A stretch of 43,760 nucleotides of DNA from an uncultured Pseudomonadota bacterium (GCA_937885575.1 CALABO010000002.1:1-43760); one strand, 5' to 3'; positions 8,013 through 17,258 are shown, counted from the first letter of the stretch. Made by a program: numbers and translations. Notes: generated by a model not told the origin, from the sequence alone.

Positions 8013-8600
8013 TTGCAACCAAATTGATGCCACACCACTTACTGTGTTGCCACTGCTGGTTGGATCACCATTTGCCATCGGAACCTGAATATATTTTGCC
8101 ACGGGGCGGCTGTTTGCGGTTGCACCGGTATCATATGTTAAAACCTGGCCGGCTGTTGCTACTGTGGGTTTTTGAACCGCGTATCCCTTGACCGCGGCGG
8201 CCGATGGATACATAACCTGGTCTTGGCCAGCGCCAGAACCGGCGGCGATGTCACTAATCTTTTCGCCGGTTGTAACACCATCTAACTTATTACTTATGTC
8301 TTCTTTATCTTCCAATGCATCATAAACCGCACGCGCCGTCACTGGAACTACTGCATTGGCCGTCGAAGGTGCAGTACTAATATCACCCACCGGTGTTACA
8401 CGGTTTAAATAACCAGTGCTATCTACCTGCATAATATCACCTTCGTTTGTGGCGGTAACGGTCCCGTTATTTCTTGTTGCCTGGTATATCGGGACAACAT
8501 ATTCCGATGTCGGAAAAACCTCATTTGCCGATGCAATAAACGGCACAGTGGCAATAACAGCCATCACGGAAAAAACATGAATGTTACGAAAATAACGCAT
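8010..8600 (-). CDS. secreted tail-fibre-like surface protein, 196 aa
   Basis: Exported protein with a signal peptide ending FIASANE (cleavage near residue 26). The mature chain has tail-fibre/stalk-like segments: VTARAVYDALEDKED and DQVMYPSAAAVKGYAVQ, both typical of trimeric fibre shafts. The C-terminus ends ASIWLQ, close to the ATIWFE end of the exported protein at 30444. No enzyme motif is visible. The ATG at 8600 has an AAGG site about 9 nt upstream. A role at the cell surface is inferred from the signal peptide and fibre-like pattern; I cannot name a family. Confidence 0.7.
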   Translation of the reverse strand: MRYFRNIHVFSVMAVIATVPFIASANEVFPTSEYVVPIYQATRNNGTVTATNEGDIMQVDSTGYLNRVTPVGDISTAPSTANAVVPVTARAVYDALEDKEDISNKLDGVTTGEKISDIAAGSGAGQDQVMYPSAAAVKGYAVQKPTVATAGQVLTYDTGATANSRPVAKYIQVPMANGDPTSSGNTVSGVASIWLQ

Positions 8601-8890
8601 AATTCCCGCCTTCTTCGAACTCTAACTTTCGATTCAATCTTATCAATTTTGCAAATTTTTGTAAAGCATAAAATGAGCAAAAAATATAAAAAAATCTGCC
8701 TCTACATGTCCGGCATTATCAACGCGTTGAAAACACCGGACATATCGAACACAGATTTCTTGTTTGTTGTTGTTTTGTATGCACATATTATACCACAAAA
8801 AAATCAAAATAAAAATATTTTTCATTGCAATCGTGAAATTTTTTGTGAAAAATATGCGCGCGAAAATAACAACAATAAAAAGGAGACACC
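8601..8890. other. AT-rich intergenic region before ppdK
   Basis: No convincing gene. It holds an inverted repeat TGTCCGG (8707-8713) / CCGGACA (8736-8742) with a 22-nt loop and a possible ppdK promoter. The open frame crossing it on the plus strand is low-complexity, Asn/Lys-rich and lacks a ribosome site. Confidence 0.5.
8764..8791 (+). promoter_or_regulatory. possible ppdK promoter
   Basis: -35 TTGTTG (8764-8769), 16-nt spacer, -10 TATTAT (8786-8791). The region is AT-rich, so chance matches are likely. Confidence 0.35.
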
Positions 8891-11551
8891 ATGAGTAATA
8901 AATGGGTTTATACATTTGGAAACGGTCATGCCGAAGGTCGCGCAGATATGCGCAATTTGCTGGGTGGCAAGGGCGCAAATTTGGCGGAAATGAATTTGGT
9001 TGGGTTACCGGTTCCGGCGGGCTTTACCGTCACGACAGAGGTTTGTACATATTACTATGAAAACAACCAAACATATCCGGCGGATTTGATGGATCAGGTT
9101 CGCGCCGGTATCGCGCATATTGAAAATATCATGGGCAAAAAGTTCGCCGATATGGAAAATCCACTTTTGGTGTCGGTGCGTTCGGGTGCGCGTGTTTCTA
9201 TGCCGGGTATGATGGATACGGTTTTGAATTTGGGTTTGAACGACGAAACAGTGCGGGCGTTGGCGAAAATCTCTGGTAACGAAAGATTTGCATATGATTC
9301 ATATCGCCGCTTTATCATGATGTTTAGTGATGTTGTTTTGGGCGCGGATATCGATTTGTTCGAACACACTTTGGAACGCATGAAGGAAGAAAAAGGATAC
9401 AAGGTTGATACCGAACTTACCGCCGACGATTTGAAACAACTGGTTGAACAGTTCAAAGAAATCGGTGTCAAAATCGGCAAGGTTTTCCCCCAGGACCCAT
9501 GGGAACAGTTAAAACTTGGTATCGGTGCCGTGTTCGGTTCATGGATGAGCAAAAAGGCCATCACATACCGCAAATTAAATAATATCCCGGGCGATTGGGG
9601 CACCGCCGTCAATGTCCAAGCGATGGTCTTTGGAAATTCCGGCGATGACAGTGCGACCGGCGTGTGTTTCAGCCGTGACCCCGCAACCGGTGAAAACAAA
9701 TACTATGGTGAATACCTGATTAACGCCCAAGGTGAAGATGTTGTCGCCGGTATTCGTACCCCGCAACCAATGAGCAAAGATGATTCCGGCCGTGTATCGT
9801 TGGAAGAAGCCATGCCAAATGTTTATCGTGAACTTTGCGATGTGCGTGAAAAATTGGAAAAGCACTATAAAGATATGCAGGATATGGAATTCACCATCGA
9901 ACACGGAAAACTTTGGATGTTGCAATGCCGTAATGGTAAACGCACTGCGGCGGCGGCGGTTCGTATGGCGGTTGAAATGGTGAATGAAGGTTTACTTACC
10001 AAGGAAGAGGCAATTTTGCGCGTTGGTGCGGACCAATTGAATCACTTGCTGCACCCGATGTTGGATCCCAAGGCGGAGCGCAAGGTTATTGCAACGGGAC
10101 TGCCCGCGTCGCCGGGTGCCGCGGTGGGTATGGCGGTGTTCAATGCCGAAGATGCCGAAAAATGGGCGGCCGCGGGTAAAAAAGTTATGCTTATCCGTGT
10201 TGAAACATCGCCCGAAGATATCGCGGGTATGAACGCGGCCCAAGGTGTGATTACCGCACGTGGTGGTATGACATCGCACGCGGCGGTGGTTGCGCGCGGT
10301 ATGGGAACACCATGCGTTTCGGGCAGCCCGGATATCAAAATCGATTATGAATCCAAAACGATGAAAACAACATCCGGCGCGGTTATCCACGAAGGCGATT
10401 GGGTTTCCATTGACGGGGCCAAAGGCCAAATTATCGAAGGCGCGGTTCCAACGGTTTCTGTGGAATTGACGGGTAATTTTGGAACGCTTATGCAATGGGT
10501 TGATGAAATCAAAACACTTACCGTCAAGGCGAACGCCGAAACGCCCAAGGACGCAAAACAGGCACGCGATTTTGGTGCCGAAGGTATCGGACTTGCGCGG
10601 ACGGAACATATGTTCTTTGACCCGGCGCGTATCCAAGACATGCGCGAAATGATTTTGGCCGAAGACGAGGCCGGTCGCCGTGCAGCACTTGCCAAACTGT
10701 TGCCGTATCAAAAGGCGGACTTTATCGAATTGTTCAAGATTATGGACGGCCTGCCGGTCACTATCCGACTGATTGACCCGCCATTACATGAATTCTTGCC
10801 ACATACCGATGCGGATATTGCGGAACTTGCCGCGCACATTGGTAAACCGGTGGAATTCGTGCGGGCGCGCGCGGACGCGTTGCATGAACAAAACCCGATG
10901 CTTGGGCACCGTGGATGCCGCCTTGCCATTACATATCCGGAAATTTGCGAAATGCAAACACGCGCGATATTGTCGGCGGCATTGGAATGCAAACGTGCGG
11001 GTGTTTCGGTGCATCCTGAAATCGAAGTGCCACTTGTGGGATCGAAAAAAGAAGTCGATATCGTTAAATCTGTAATTGATGCAACGGCGAAATCGTTGTT
11101 TGCGGAAACGGGCGAAAGTGTCGAATACACGGTTGGTTCAATGATTGAATTGCCGCGTGCGGCGGTTTTGGCGAACGAAATCGCGGAAAGTTGCGAATTC
11201 TTTGAATTTGGCACAAACGATTTGACACAAACGACACTTGGGATGTCGCGTGACGACACGGGCAAGATTTTGGATGAATACCGTGCGCGCGGAATCTATG
11301 TCGCCGACCCATTTGCATCGGTTGACCAATTGGGTGTTGGGCTTTTGATAAAGGACGCGGTGCAAAAGGCACGCGCGACCAAGGGTGACAAAATCCACCT
11401 TGGCGTGTGCGGTGAACACGGTGGTGACCCGGAATCGATTGAATTCTTCCACAAATGCGGATTCAATTCTGTTTCGTGCAGTCCGTTCCGTGTGCCAATT
11501 GCACGCCTTGCCGCGGCCCAGGCGGCGGTCAAATTCCCACGGAAGTGTTAG
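8891..11551 (+). CDS. ppdK: pyruvate, phosphate dikinase
   Basis: An 886-residue enzyme interconverting pyruvate + ATP + Pi with PEP + AMP + PPi. The N-terminal ATP-grasp domain begins with LLGGKGANLAEM. The phosphohistidine domain carries GGMTSHAAVVARGMGTP with the catalytic His at residue 463. The C-terminal TIM barrel carries CGEHGGDP with the catalytic Cys near 840. Length matches the family (about 880). The start follows AAAAGGAGACACC, a strong ribosome site. In bacteria with fermentative or host-associated lifestyles this enzyme often replaces pyruvate kinase or runs gluconeogenically. The last residues and stop (AAG TGT TAG) lie in a TTAGTG repeat element, so its C-terminal Lys-Cys is partly encoded by the repeat. 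Confidence 0.97.
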   Translation: MSNKWVYTFGNGHAEGRADMRNLLGGKGANLAEMNLVGLPVPAGFTVTTEVCTYYYENNQTYPADLMDQVRAGIAHIENIMGKKFADMENPLLVSVRSGARVSMPGMMDTVLNLGLNDETVRALAKISGNERFAYDSYRRFIMMFSDVVLGADIDLFEHTLERMKEEKGYKVDTELTADDLKQLVEQFKEIGVKIGKVFPQDPWEQLKLGIGAVFGSWMSKKAITYRKLNNIPGDWGTAVNVQAMVFGNSGDDSATGVCFSRDPATGENKYYGEYLINAQGEDVVAGIRTPQPMSKDDSGRVSLEEAMPNVYRELCDVREKLEKHYKDMQDMEFTIEHGKLWMLQCRNGKRTAAAAVRMAVEMVNEGLLTKEEAILRVGADQLNHLLHPMLDPKAERKVIATGLPASPGAAVGMAVFNAEDAEKWAAAGKKVMLIRVETSPEDIAGMNAAQGVITARGGMTSHAAVVARGMGTPCVSGSPDIKIDYESKTMKTTSGAVIHEGDWVSIDGAKGQIIEGAVPTVSVELTGNFGTLMQWVDEIKTLTVKANAETPKDAKQARDFGAEGIGLARTEHMFFDPARIQDMREMILAEDEAGRRAALAKLLPYQKADFIELFKIMDGLPVTIRLIDPPLHEFLPHTDADIAELAAHIGKPVEFVRARADALHEQNPMLGHRGCRLAITYPEICEMQTRAILSAALECKRAGVSVHPEIEVPLVGSKKEVDIVKSVIDATAKSLFAETGESVEYTVGSMIELPRAAVLANEIAESCEFFEFGTNDLTQTTLGMSRDDTGKILDEYRARGIYVADPFASVDQLGVGLLIKDAVQKARATKGDKIHLGVCGEHGGDPESIEFFHKCGFNSVSCSPFRVPIARLAAAQAAVKFPRKC

Positions 11552-11572
11552 TGTAAGTGGTTAGTGTAAGTG
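11544..11572. repeat. TTAGTG-family repeat, copy B
   Basis: AGTGTTAGTGTAAGTG then GTTAGTGTAAGTG in direct orientation. It overlaps the last codons and the TAG stop of ppdK and ends where the terminator begins. Confidence 0.75.
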
Positions 11573-11598
11573 AACCCGCCCCAAAAGGGGCGGGTTTT
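11573..11598 (+). terminator. ppdK terminator
   Basis: AACCCGCCCC (11573-11582) and GGGGCGGGTT (11587-11596) form a perfect 10-bp stem with an AAAA loop, followed by TT and an AT-rich tail. Confidence 0.85.
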
Positions 11599-11600
11599 GA

Positions 11601-14162
11601 TTACCTTTCCTGTTGTGTGCAAGAGGGTGTCATACTACCGACCGCGACACATTCATTACAGACCCTATTGTAAACATATCCAGAGTCACATACACAGCTT
11701 TTCCCGTCTGATGTGGCAGTTCCTAGTCCATGTTCCGATGGACATGGTTGGCAATCGTATGGACGGTTTTCAGTGGTCGGAACATAGTTAGTTTTACATT
11801 GACAGTGATCGTCAAGTATATTGCCCGCTAGACCGCTGGCCGGATCTGAGGTTTGTGAAGGACATACCTTGCAACTTGTCCAACTTGGTGCCCAAAAAGT
11901 GCTACCGTTGCAAGTGCAATGCCCATAAAATTCAGGATTAGTCGCATCTTCGTGCGACCCTTCGGGGCATGCTTGTTGTGTGCAAACGCCTGTGCTTGAA
12001 TATAACCCATTATCTGCGCATACCGGCAAACAAGCCCCATTAAACACCGTATAATCACTTTGACACCGACACATCTTGTTAACCCAGCCATGCACAGTAT
12101 TATTCGGTGAAATCGTGTGTGTGCCGCGGACATATTCCGAATTATCCGGGCAGAGTAACGATTGATAGAATATCTCTGAAATGCTTTCAATACACTTATT
12201 TGGGTTGGTGTCGGGACAACTGGTGCTGTCCGCCGAAAACACTGCATACCCACATGTCAGGGCGACATTGCGGCACGCACCGCGCATAATATTATACACA
12301 CTTGATGCCGCCGCCGTCGCCGACCAAGAATTTATCTGTGAAACCTGGTTATTATAACATGTCGCAATATCGTTCAGGCATGTTGACGCATAATCCGCCA
12401 CAATTTGATGCTGGGCGGCACTTATATTCACCATCGCACGTTGGACATAGTTCACAACAATATCGTTATATGATTTATACGCACCACGGTCGTCATAGGT
12501 ATATGCGCGACATTTATCCAAAACCGGTCGGCACAGACCTTCGGCGGTCGCGTCCGCCCTTGTTCCGATTTTGCTTAGCAGGTATTTTATCACGCAACGT
12601 CCGTCATTTGCATTTCCTGAACAAGTTGGGTCATCCAATGATGTCATGGCGTATGCCTGTTGCAATTTTGTGCTGTTGATTTCGGCGTTGCTGTAATTTG
12701 CCATAAATTTTTGGATATTGTTTATATTTTGCCCTAAAACAACATTGCCATTTTCATCAATATACTTCTTGGTCGGGTCGATGCATTTGAAATAGTTATC
12801 GCCGCACACCATATCGTCCTTCATGCAATTTTCAAGTGCGCCAATACAACCAATCGCGTCATATGTGTTTTGATTTTGCAACACCGCGAGTCTCGCCTTT
12901 TGCAGCATACGCGTTGCACTGCGGACATTAGACACCAAAGTTTCATTCATCTTGGTTAAACCTTGCTCGTACGAGATGCAATCTTTATCAATCGCCAAAT
13001 CATAATTGCCGGTAATTTGTTCGGCCGTTGCGCCAACTTCGCGACATTGTTTTATCACGGTTTCACAGCGGCGTTTTGCGGCCTTGTAAAGTTCACCCCC
13101 GCGCAGGTTTGAAAAACTGTTGTTTGAACCCGAAAGGAAATCCAAACTGAACATGTCCGACAAATCTTCGGATGAAAAATCCAAATCTATGTCCAGCAGC
13201 CCGTATGAATCAACCGCATACGAAGAGGTCGACGTTGTTTTCGGGTCTTTTATCATATTTTCAATTCGCGACAACAGTGTCCGATTTTCCGTCGTATCGG
13301 TTATGCCGGTCATGGCTTCTTCGGCCTCGGTCGCGGACATAATCGCGGTAATTTCGTCGGCCGACAATCCGACATAGCGAATATTTTGCGCGATTTCGTT
13401 TAACTTGGTATTTGCTTCTTTGACGGTCTCTTCAACCTCTACATATTTGGCAAGGTTCGCCGAACAAGAACACCGTTTTTGGTTCGCATCAATCACCGCA
13501 CAGAATTGATCCATACAGTCGTTATACTGGTCTTGGCAAGATTTATTCAGCGCGGCCTTTTGTTCCAATTGTTCTTTGGCCTGGGCAATGGACGCCGCGT
13601 CCAATTTTTCTTCTTTGCGGGTTTGGATTGTCGCAATACGCGGACTAAGGTTGCTTATTTCCGAAGATATATTTGAACCGGTCTGTGCGCCGGATTCCAA
13701 TATTGCACGACCGCCAACCTCCGCCGTGGACGGGCGCAGTGTAAGTCCCATACGCCGCACCGCCGGATTCGCATTTATGCTTGCGGCATCGGTGCGCTGG
13801 GAACGGCCGACATTGCGGACGGCGGCCTCCAGGTTGCTACGTGCGGAATCTTGCGGTGTTTGCGAACGTGTTGTTGAAACCGTACGATTTGCCACGCGGG
13901 TGCTTTCGGTTTTTTTGGGGGCTTCTGACGGGTTTGCGCGAACTATGCTGCGCGTGACCGCGCCACGGTCGGGACTTTCATTTGTTGTCCGCGTTGCAGA
14001 AACCGTGCGAACCGGTGCAACCGACCTTTCTTCGGTCGCGGTCGCGTTGTCGCCACCCATTGTCGTATTTGTTCCGGGTATAACACGCGATGGCACCGCC
14101 GCCACGCAAACCGTGGTCGGCGCATACAGCGCGATTAAAAATCCAAGTGTAAAAACCCTCAT
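11601..14162 (-). CDS. large cysteine-rich exported protein, paralogue 1
   Basis: An 853-residue exported protein (signal MRVFTLGFLIALYAPTTVCVAA). The first 170 residues are Thr/Arg/Ala-rich and probably disordered. A helical domain follows with C-x6-CMDQFC-x9-RCSCS near residue 220, then Cys-pair helical segments. The last 180 residues form EGF/TNFR-like cysteine-rich repeats (CRCQSDYTV, CTCNGSTFW, CQCKTNYVP, CVCDSGYVY). The same C-x6-CMDxxC-x9-RCxC core and a later CxxxxxxCY region occur in the protein at 15060, so the two are paralogues. I do not recognise a named family; disulphide-stabilised surface or periplasmic function is inferred. I chose ATG 14162 rather than TTG 14174 because the signal peptide starts cleanly there. 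A TATAAT at 14179-14174 would give a very short leader. Confidence 0.75.
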   Translation of the reverse strand: MRVFTLGFLIALYAPTTVCVAAVPSRVIPGTNTTMGGDNATATEERSVAPVRTVSATRTTNESPDRGAVTRSIVRANPSEAPKKTESTRVANRTVSTTRSQTPQDSARSNLEAAVRNVGRSQRTDAASINANPAVRRMGLTLRPSTAEVGGRAILESGAQTGSNISSEISNLSPRIATIQTRKEEKLDAASIAQAKEQLEQKAALNKSCQDQYNDCMDQFCAVIDANQKRCSCSANLAKYVEVEETVKEANTKLNEIAQNIRYVGLSADEITAIMSATEAEEAMTGITDTTENRTLLSRIENMIKDPKTTSTSSYAVDSYGLLDIDLDFSSEDLSDMFSLDFLSGSNNSFSNLRGGELYKAAKRRCETVIKQCREVGATAEQITGNYDLAIDKDCISYEQGLTKMNETLVSNVRSATRMLQKARLAVLQNQNTYDAIGCIGALENCMKDDMVCGDNYFKCIDPTKKYIDENGNVVLGQNINNIQKFMANYSNAEINSTKLQQAYAMTSLDDPTCSGNANDGRCVIKYLLSKIGTRADATAEGLCRPVLDKCRAYTYDDRGAYKSYNDIVVNYVQRAMVNISAAQHQIVADYASTCLNDIATCYNNQVSQINSWSATAAASSVYNIMRGACRNVALTCGYAVFSADSTSCPDTNPNKCIESISEIFYQSLLCPDNSEYVRGTHTISPNNTVHGWVNKMCRCQSDYTVFNGACLPVCADNGLYSSTGVCTQQACPEGSHEDATNPEFYGHCTCNGSTFWAPSWTSCKVCPSQTSDPASGLAGNILDDHCQCKTNYVPTTENRPYDCQPCPSEHGLGTATSDGKSCVCDSGYVYNRVCNECVAVGSMTPSCTQQER

Positions 14163-14208
14163 ACTTACCGACAATTATATCATAAATTTGTGGGGGAAAA
14201 AAGGTAAA

Positions 14209-14275
14209 AGTGTTAGTGGAAAGTGTAAGTCTGTCACGACCGCGGCGCGGTTATGCTGGACTTACACTAACACTA
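14209..14275. repeat. TTAGTG-family repeat, copy C (complete, with inverted ends)
   Basis: The left arm AGTGTTAGTG plus AGTGTAAGTC and the right arm GGACTTACACTAACACT are inverted repeats. They flank a GC-rich core whose 18 nt at 14233-14250 are identical to the complement of copy A. Lies between rpmA and the next minus-strand gene. Confidence 0.75.
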
Positions 14276-14303
14276 AAAAAACCGCCATACGGCGGTCTTT
14301 TTA
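14274..14303 (-). terminator. rplU-rpmA terminator
   Basis: ACCGCC-ATAC-GGCGGT (14281-14296). Read on the minus strand it is followed by a seven-T run (14280-14274). Confidence 0.85.
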
Positions 14304-14570
14304 TTATTTTTCGCTTTCGTCCGGTATAACCGATACGGTCTTGCGGTCACGGAATCCGCGTTTAAATGAAACCTTGCCTGCAACCTTGGCAAAAATCGTG
14401 TGGTCTTTGCCCATGCCGACATTTTCGCCCGGATGAACGGCGGTTCCGCGTTGGCGAATAATGATATTGCCCGGAATCACGCGCGCACCACCGGATTTTT
14501 TAATCCCTAATCTGCGTCCCGCTGAATCGCGTCCGTTTGCGGTACTTGCGCCACCTTTCTTATGTGCCAT
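14304..14570 (-). CDS. rpmA: 50S ribosomal protein L27
   Basis: An 88-residue protein with the invariant start MAHKKGG and the NGRDSAGRRLGIK block, followed by GGNIIIRQRG-type sequence (here PGNIIIRQRGT) and HPGENVGMGKDHT. L27 contacts the peptidyl-transferase centre through its N-terminus. The family usually has an Arg before the NGRD motif; here it is Ala (STANGRD). It lies 18 nt after rplU in the standard rplU-rpmA order, with a good terminator behind it. Normally obgE would follow in many bacteria; it does not here. Confidence 0.98.
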   Translation of the reverse strand: MAHKKGGASTANGRDSAGRRLGIKKSGGARVIPGNIIIRQRGTAVHPGENVGMGKDHTIFAKVAGKVSFKRGFRDRKTVSVIPDESEK

Positions 14571-14588
14571 AATTAAACTCCTTTAATT

Positions 14589-14888
14589 TTAGCCCTTGAT
14601 TTCTTTGATTTTCAACACGGTTATAAATTGGCGATGACCGCGTGTGCGACGATAGTTCTGGCGACGTTTTTTCTTGAACACCAAAACTTTGTCCGCGCGT
14701 TTTTGTTCGACAACGGTTGCCACCACTTTTGCGCCGTCAATTGTCGGGGTTCCAAGTTTTTCGCCCAACATCAAGACATGGTCAAATGTGACATCGCCGG
14801 TTGCGTCCAATTTTTCAACCTTGATAACATCACCGACCTTTACGCGATATTGCTTTCCGCCGGTTTGAAAGATTGCAAAGTCACTCAT
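14589..14888 (-). CDS. rplU: 50S ribosomal protein L21
   Basis: A 99-residue 23S-binding protein with the family start FAIFQTGGKQYRVKVGD and the basic C-terminal FKKKRRQNYRRTRGHRQ. Length is typical (about 100). The ATG is preceded by AAAAGGAAAATAAT. It has its own sigma-70-type promoter upstream and is cotranscribed with rpmA. Confidence 0.98.
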   Translation of the reverse strand: MSDFAIFQTGGKQYRVKVGDVIKVEKLDATGDVTFDHVLMLGEKLGTPTIDGAKVVATVVEQKRADKVLVFKKKRRQNYRRTRGHRQFITVLKIKEIKG

Positions 14889-14932
14889 ATTATTTTCCTT
14901 TTATTTTAACTTTTGTTCAAAAGTTTATGCAA

Positions 14933-14960
14933 ATAATACATTTTTAACACCAAAAGTCAA
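14933..14960 (-). promoter_or_regulatory. rplU-rpmA promoter
   Basis: Minus strand: -35 TTGACT (14960-14955), 16-nt spacer, -10 TATTAT (14938-14933). Confidence 0.7.
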
Positions 14961-14985
14961 GCGTTTTGTAGAAAAATTTATGCAA

Positions 14986-15002
14986 AGTGATTAGTATAAG
15001 TG
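14986..15002. repeat. TTAGTG-family repeat, short copy D
   Basis: AGTGATTAGTATAAGTG, a single short degenerate tract between rplU and the following terminator. Confidence 0.5.
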
Positions 15003-15015
15003 CGTGGTGGCAAGT

Positions 15016-15040
15016 AAAAACGGCGCGTGTGCGCCGTTTC
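15016..15040 (-). terminator. terminator of cysteine-rich paralogue 2
   Basis: ACGGCGC and GCGCCGT pair around GTGT. On the minus strand it is followed by TTTTT; it lies 20 nt past the stop of the gene at 15060. Confidence 0.8.
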
Positions 15041-15059
15041 AAAAGAAGTCGGAAAACTT

Positions 15060-17120
15060 TTAATTGCCGCTGGTACGACGTGTCCAATTGCGGATACAGC
15101 CATCACCCGGGCACCCCAGAGTATCACGCAGGCACTGTTCACGGAAATCTGCGGAATTTCCGGAACCGGTCGGCATTGGTGGGTTGGTTGCGTTTGATGA
15201 TGCCCCGTTCAATATTTCATTCAACGTCACAACATTACGACATGTGTTTAGTGTATAATCACTCGCATTCCAAATGCAAGAAGCGCTATCGGCCTTGTCA
15301 ATTATTGCGCGGAACTGTGCATAAGATGGATTGCAAATCATGTCTTGATAGCAATGTGGAACGTTCGCAATCTGGGCGCAGTATGTTTTAATACGCGCAT
15401 CCGGCCAGTTTTCATTCGCCGCCGCCTGGGTTTCATAGCAATCCCAAAGTTCGCTTATGCATTCATTAAAGTTCGTTCCGGCGGCGGTCGCCTTGGACAA
15501 GACATCATCGCGTTCCGCGTTATAGAATTCCAAGCGTTTTTGTTGCAACGCCTGTTGTGCGGCCACCTTTTGATATGCAATTTTTTGTGCGGTTGCCTTT
15601 AACTGTTCGCCGTACAAATCGCAATCCGCGTTCGCATCCAGCAAGTATTTTTGCATCACGCTGCGGCGCGCATCCGCAACCGGCCCACGCAAACTTTCAT
15701 ACGGGTCGTTCGATGAACTGTAACCGAAACACGATGCGTTTGCTGCGGTGCCAATATTGCTGCGTTCGTTTAATTTTACATCGCCCGACGAAGAAATCGT
15801 CACCTTGCTGTTGTAATTAAATGGACAAGACGATGTTGCACCGTTCGCACAACGGCCACCCGACGGCGGTGTGCCACAGCCCTCGTATATTCCGTTAAAG
15901 CATGAATCAAGCACGCGCGCACAAACATTATTATGTGCATAGCGGAACAAATCGTATCCCCATGTTTCCGCCAGTGTATCGCGTGTTTCTTCATTGATTA
16001 TCGATGCGGTAGAACCACCGATGCCATTCAAAATAGTCGTCACATTTTCCATTGCTTGGAATACAGAATCCGTATTATCCGCCAAAATCGTATTGGTGTT
16101 TTCCTTTACCTGGTCCGCCCACGCCGAAAGTGATGCCAGAATATCAGACCCCGCACCATCCAAATCGGCGACATTAAATCCGTAAACGCTTTCGTTTGTG
16201 CAATACGATGGTGCCACAGAATATGAACAAGAACCTGATTCAAAAAGTCCGTGTTCCGCGCACCATTCACCGAATTTGTTGGAATTGGTTCCGTTATCGC
16301 TTGCTTCGCGCCAGGATACGCAATTCATAACCCTTTCCGCATCGGTCAGTTCGAAAGCCGCGCTAACTTCCTTGCCCTTGTTCGCAATCAGCAACGCAAG
16401 TTGCCCAGAAATCTTAATCAATTCTTCGTTTGCGGAATTAAGCGCATTTTCCGCCTCGGCAAATGCCTTGACGCGTCCGGCGCACGCGCAACGACGTTGT
16501 GCCTCGTTCCGGGCGGTGCAAATTTCGTCCATGCACGTATAGTATGATTCCAAACAGTTGCTATACGCGTCCGCGGAAATAAGCCCCGTCGAAGAATCAA
16601 CGATATTGCTGTAATTCCCGGTGTAAAGTTTGCTGTTTAAATATGTGTAATATGTCCCGCTAATGGTTTTCGTTCCGCGAATTGGGTCGCCCTGTAAAGA
16701 CGTGCGTGCGGTGTTGGCCGGTGTTGCGGTGCGTGCGCGAACGGTGCGTGTCGGCGCGGTCGCGCGCGAAGAACGGCGCGCCAATTCACGCGAAACAACA
16801 CCACGTGCGGTCGCACCACGTGCAATATCGGTTGTTGGGCGTTGCACAACATTACGTGTTGCGGTCGTTGTGGCCGCCATCCCGGTTGTGGGCCTTGCCG
16901 CGGTTGCGCGAACATTACGGCCGGCGTTATTGCGCGGACTTTGCCGCCCCAGTGTTAAACCGTCGTTCGTGGCATCGTCGCCACCAAATGTAGGGGCAAT
17001 CGGGTCGGCGAACACAACCCGCATTGATAAAAATGTTGAACAAACCAAAAACGCACCCATCAACAAAAACACAGTGCCAAGTGCATTTTTGCCAAAATTT
17101 TGCAAAGAATTTCTTTTCAT
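15060..17120 (-). CDS. large cysteine-rich exported protein, paralogue 2
   Basis: A 686-residue exported protein. The signal-anchor region is basic then hydrophobic (GTVFLLMGAFLVCSTFL, cleavage near VFADP). A Thr/Arg/Ala-rich stretch follows, then TYYTYLNSKLYTGNYS and the C-x6-CMDEIC-x9-RCACAG motif near residue 195. Downstream are a helical Asn/Ala-rich region, several Cys-pair loops, and a final segment with CISELWDCYETQ and CAQIANVPHCYQDMIC. Spacing of the CMDxxC core is identical to that in the protein at 11601. The ATG at 17120 has GGAG 6-7 nt upstream; the upstream TTG is less likely. No named family is recognised. Function at the envelope is inferred from export and cysteine content. 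Confidence 0.75.
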   Translation of the reverse strand: MKRNSLQNFGKNALGTVFLLMGAFLVCSTFLSMRVVFADPIAPTFGGDDATNDGLTLGRQSPRNNAGRNVRATAARPTTGMAATTTATRNVVQRPTTDIARGATARGVVSRELARRSSRATAPTRTVRARTATPANTARTSLQGDPIRGTKTISGTYYTYLNSKLYTGNYSNIVDSSTGLISADAYSNCLESYYTCMDEICTARNEAQRRCACAGRVKAFAEAENALNSANEELIKISGQLALLIANKGKEVSAAFELTDAERVMNCVSWREASDNGTNSNKFGEWCAEHGLFESGSCSYSVAPSYCTNESVYGFNVADLDGAGSDILASLSAWADQVKENTNTILADNTDSVFQAMENVTTILNGIGGSTASIINEETRDTLAETWGYDLFRYAHNNVCARVLDSCFNGIYEGCGTPPSGGRCANGATSSCPFNYNSKVTISSSGDVKLNERSNIGTAANASCFGYSSSNDPYESLRGPVADARRSVMQKYLLDANADCDLYGEQLKATAQKIAYQKVAAQQALQQKRLEFYNAERDDVLSKATAAGTNFNECISELWDCYETQAAANENWPDARIKTYCAQIANVPHCYQDMICNPSYAQFRAIIDKADSASCIWNASDYTLNTCRNVVTLNEILNGASSNATNPPMPTGSGNSADFREQCLRDTLGCPGDGCIRNWTRRTSGN

Positions 17121-17197
17121 CAAACTCTCCTAAATGTCCCGGAATTCCAACCTTTCCACCGCATAGTCCGATATGAACTATACTACTATCACGCTTT

Positions 17198-17226
17198 ATT
17201 ATATCAGATTTATAAATTTTTGTAAA
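17198..17226 (-). promoter_or_regulatory. promoter of cysteine-rich paralogue 2
   Basis: Minus strand: -35 TTTACA (17226-17221), 17-nt spacer, -10 TATAAT (17203-17198). About 70 nt of leader precede the ATG. Confidence 0.65.
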
Positions 17227-17228
17227 CA

Positions 17229-17258
17229 ATAAAACCCGCCATACGGCGGGTAATTTTT
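17229..17258 (-). terminator. terminator of the acidic secreted protein gene
   Basis: ACCCGCC (17234-17240), loop ATAC, GGCGGGT (17245-17251). The minus strand continues TTTATTG. Confidence 0.8.

Noticed and set aside
8577..8894. 105-codon plus-strand frame before ppdK
   Set aside because: Asn/Lys-rich low-complexity translation of AT-rich DNA, no ribosome site, and it overlaps the signal peptide region of the opposite gene and the ppdK start.
9992..10711. 239-codon open frame antisense to ppdK
   Set aside because: Lies wholly within a clearly conserved gene and shows no domain.
13576..14436. 286-codon open frame on the plus strand
   Set aside because: It is antisense to the cysteine-rich gene at 11601 and runs through the rpmA terminator and part of rpmA; it has no ribosome site or recognisable domain.
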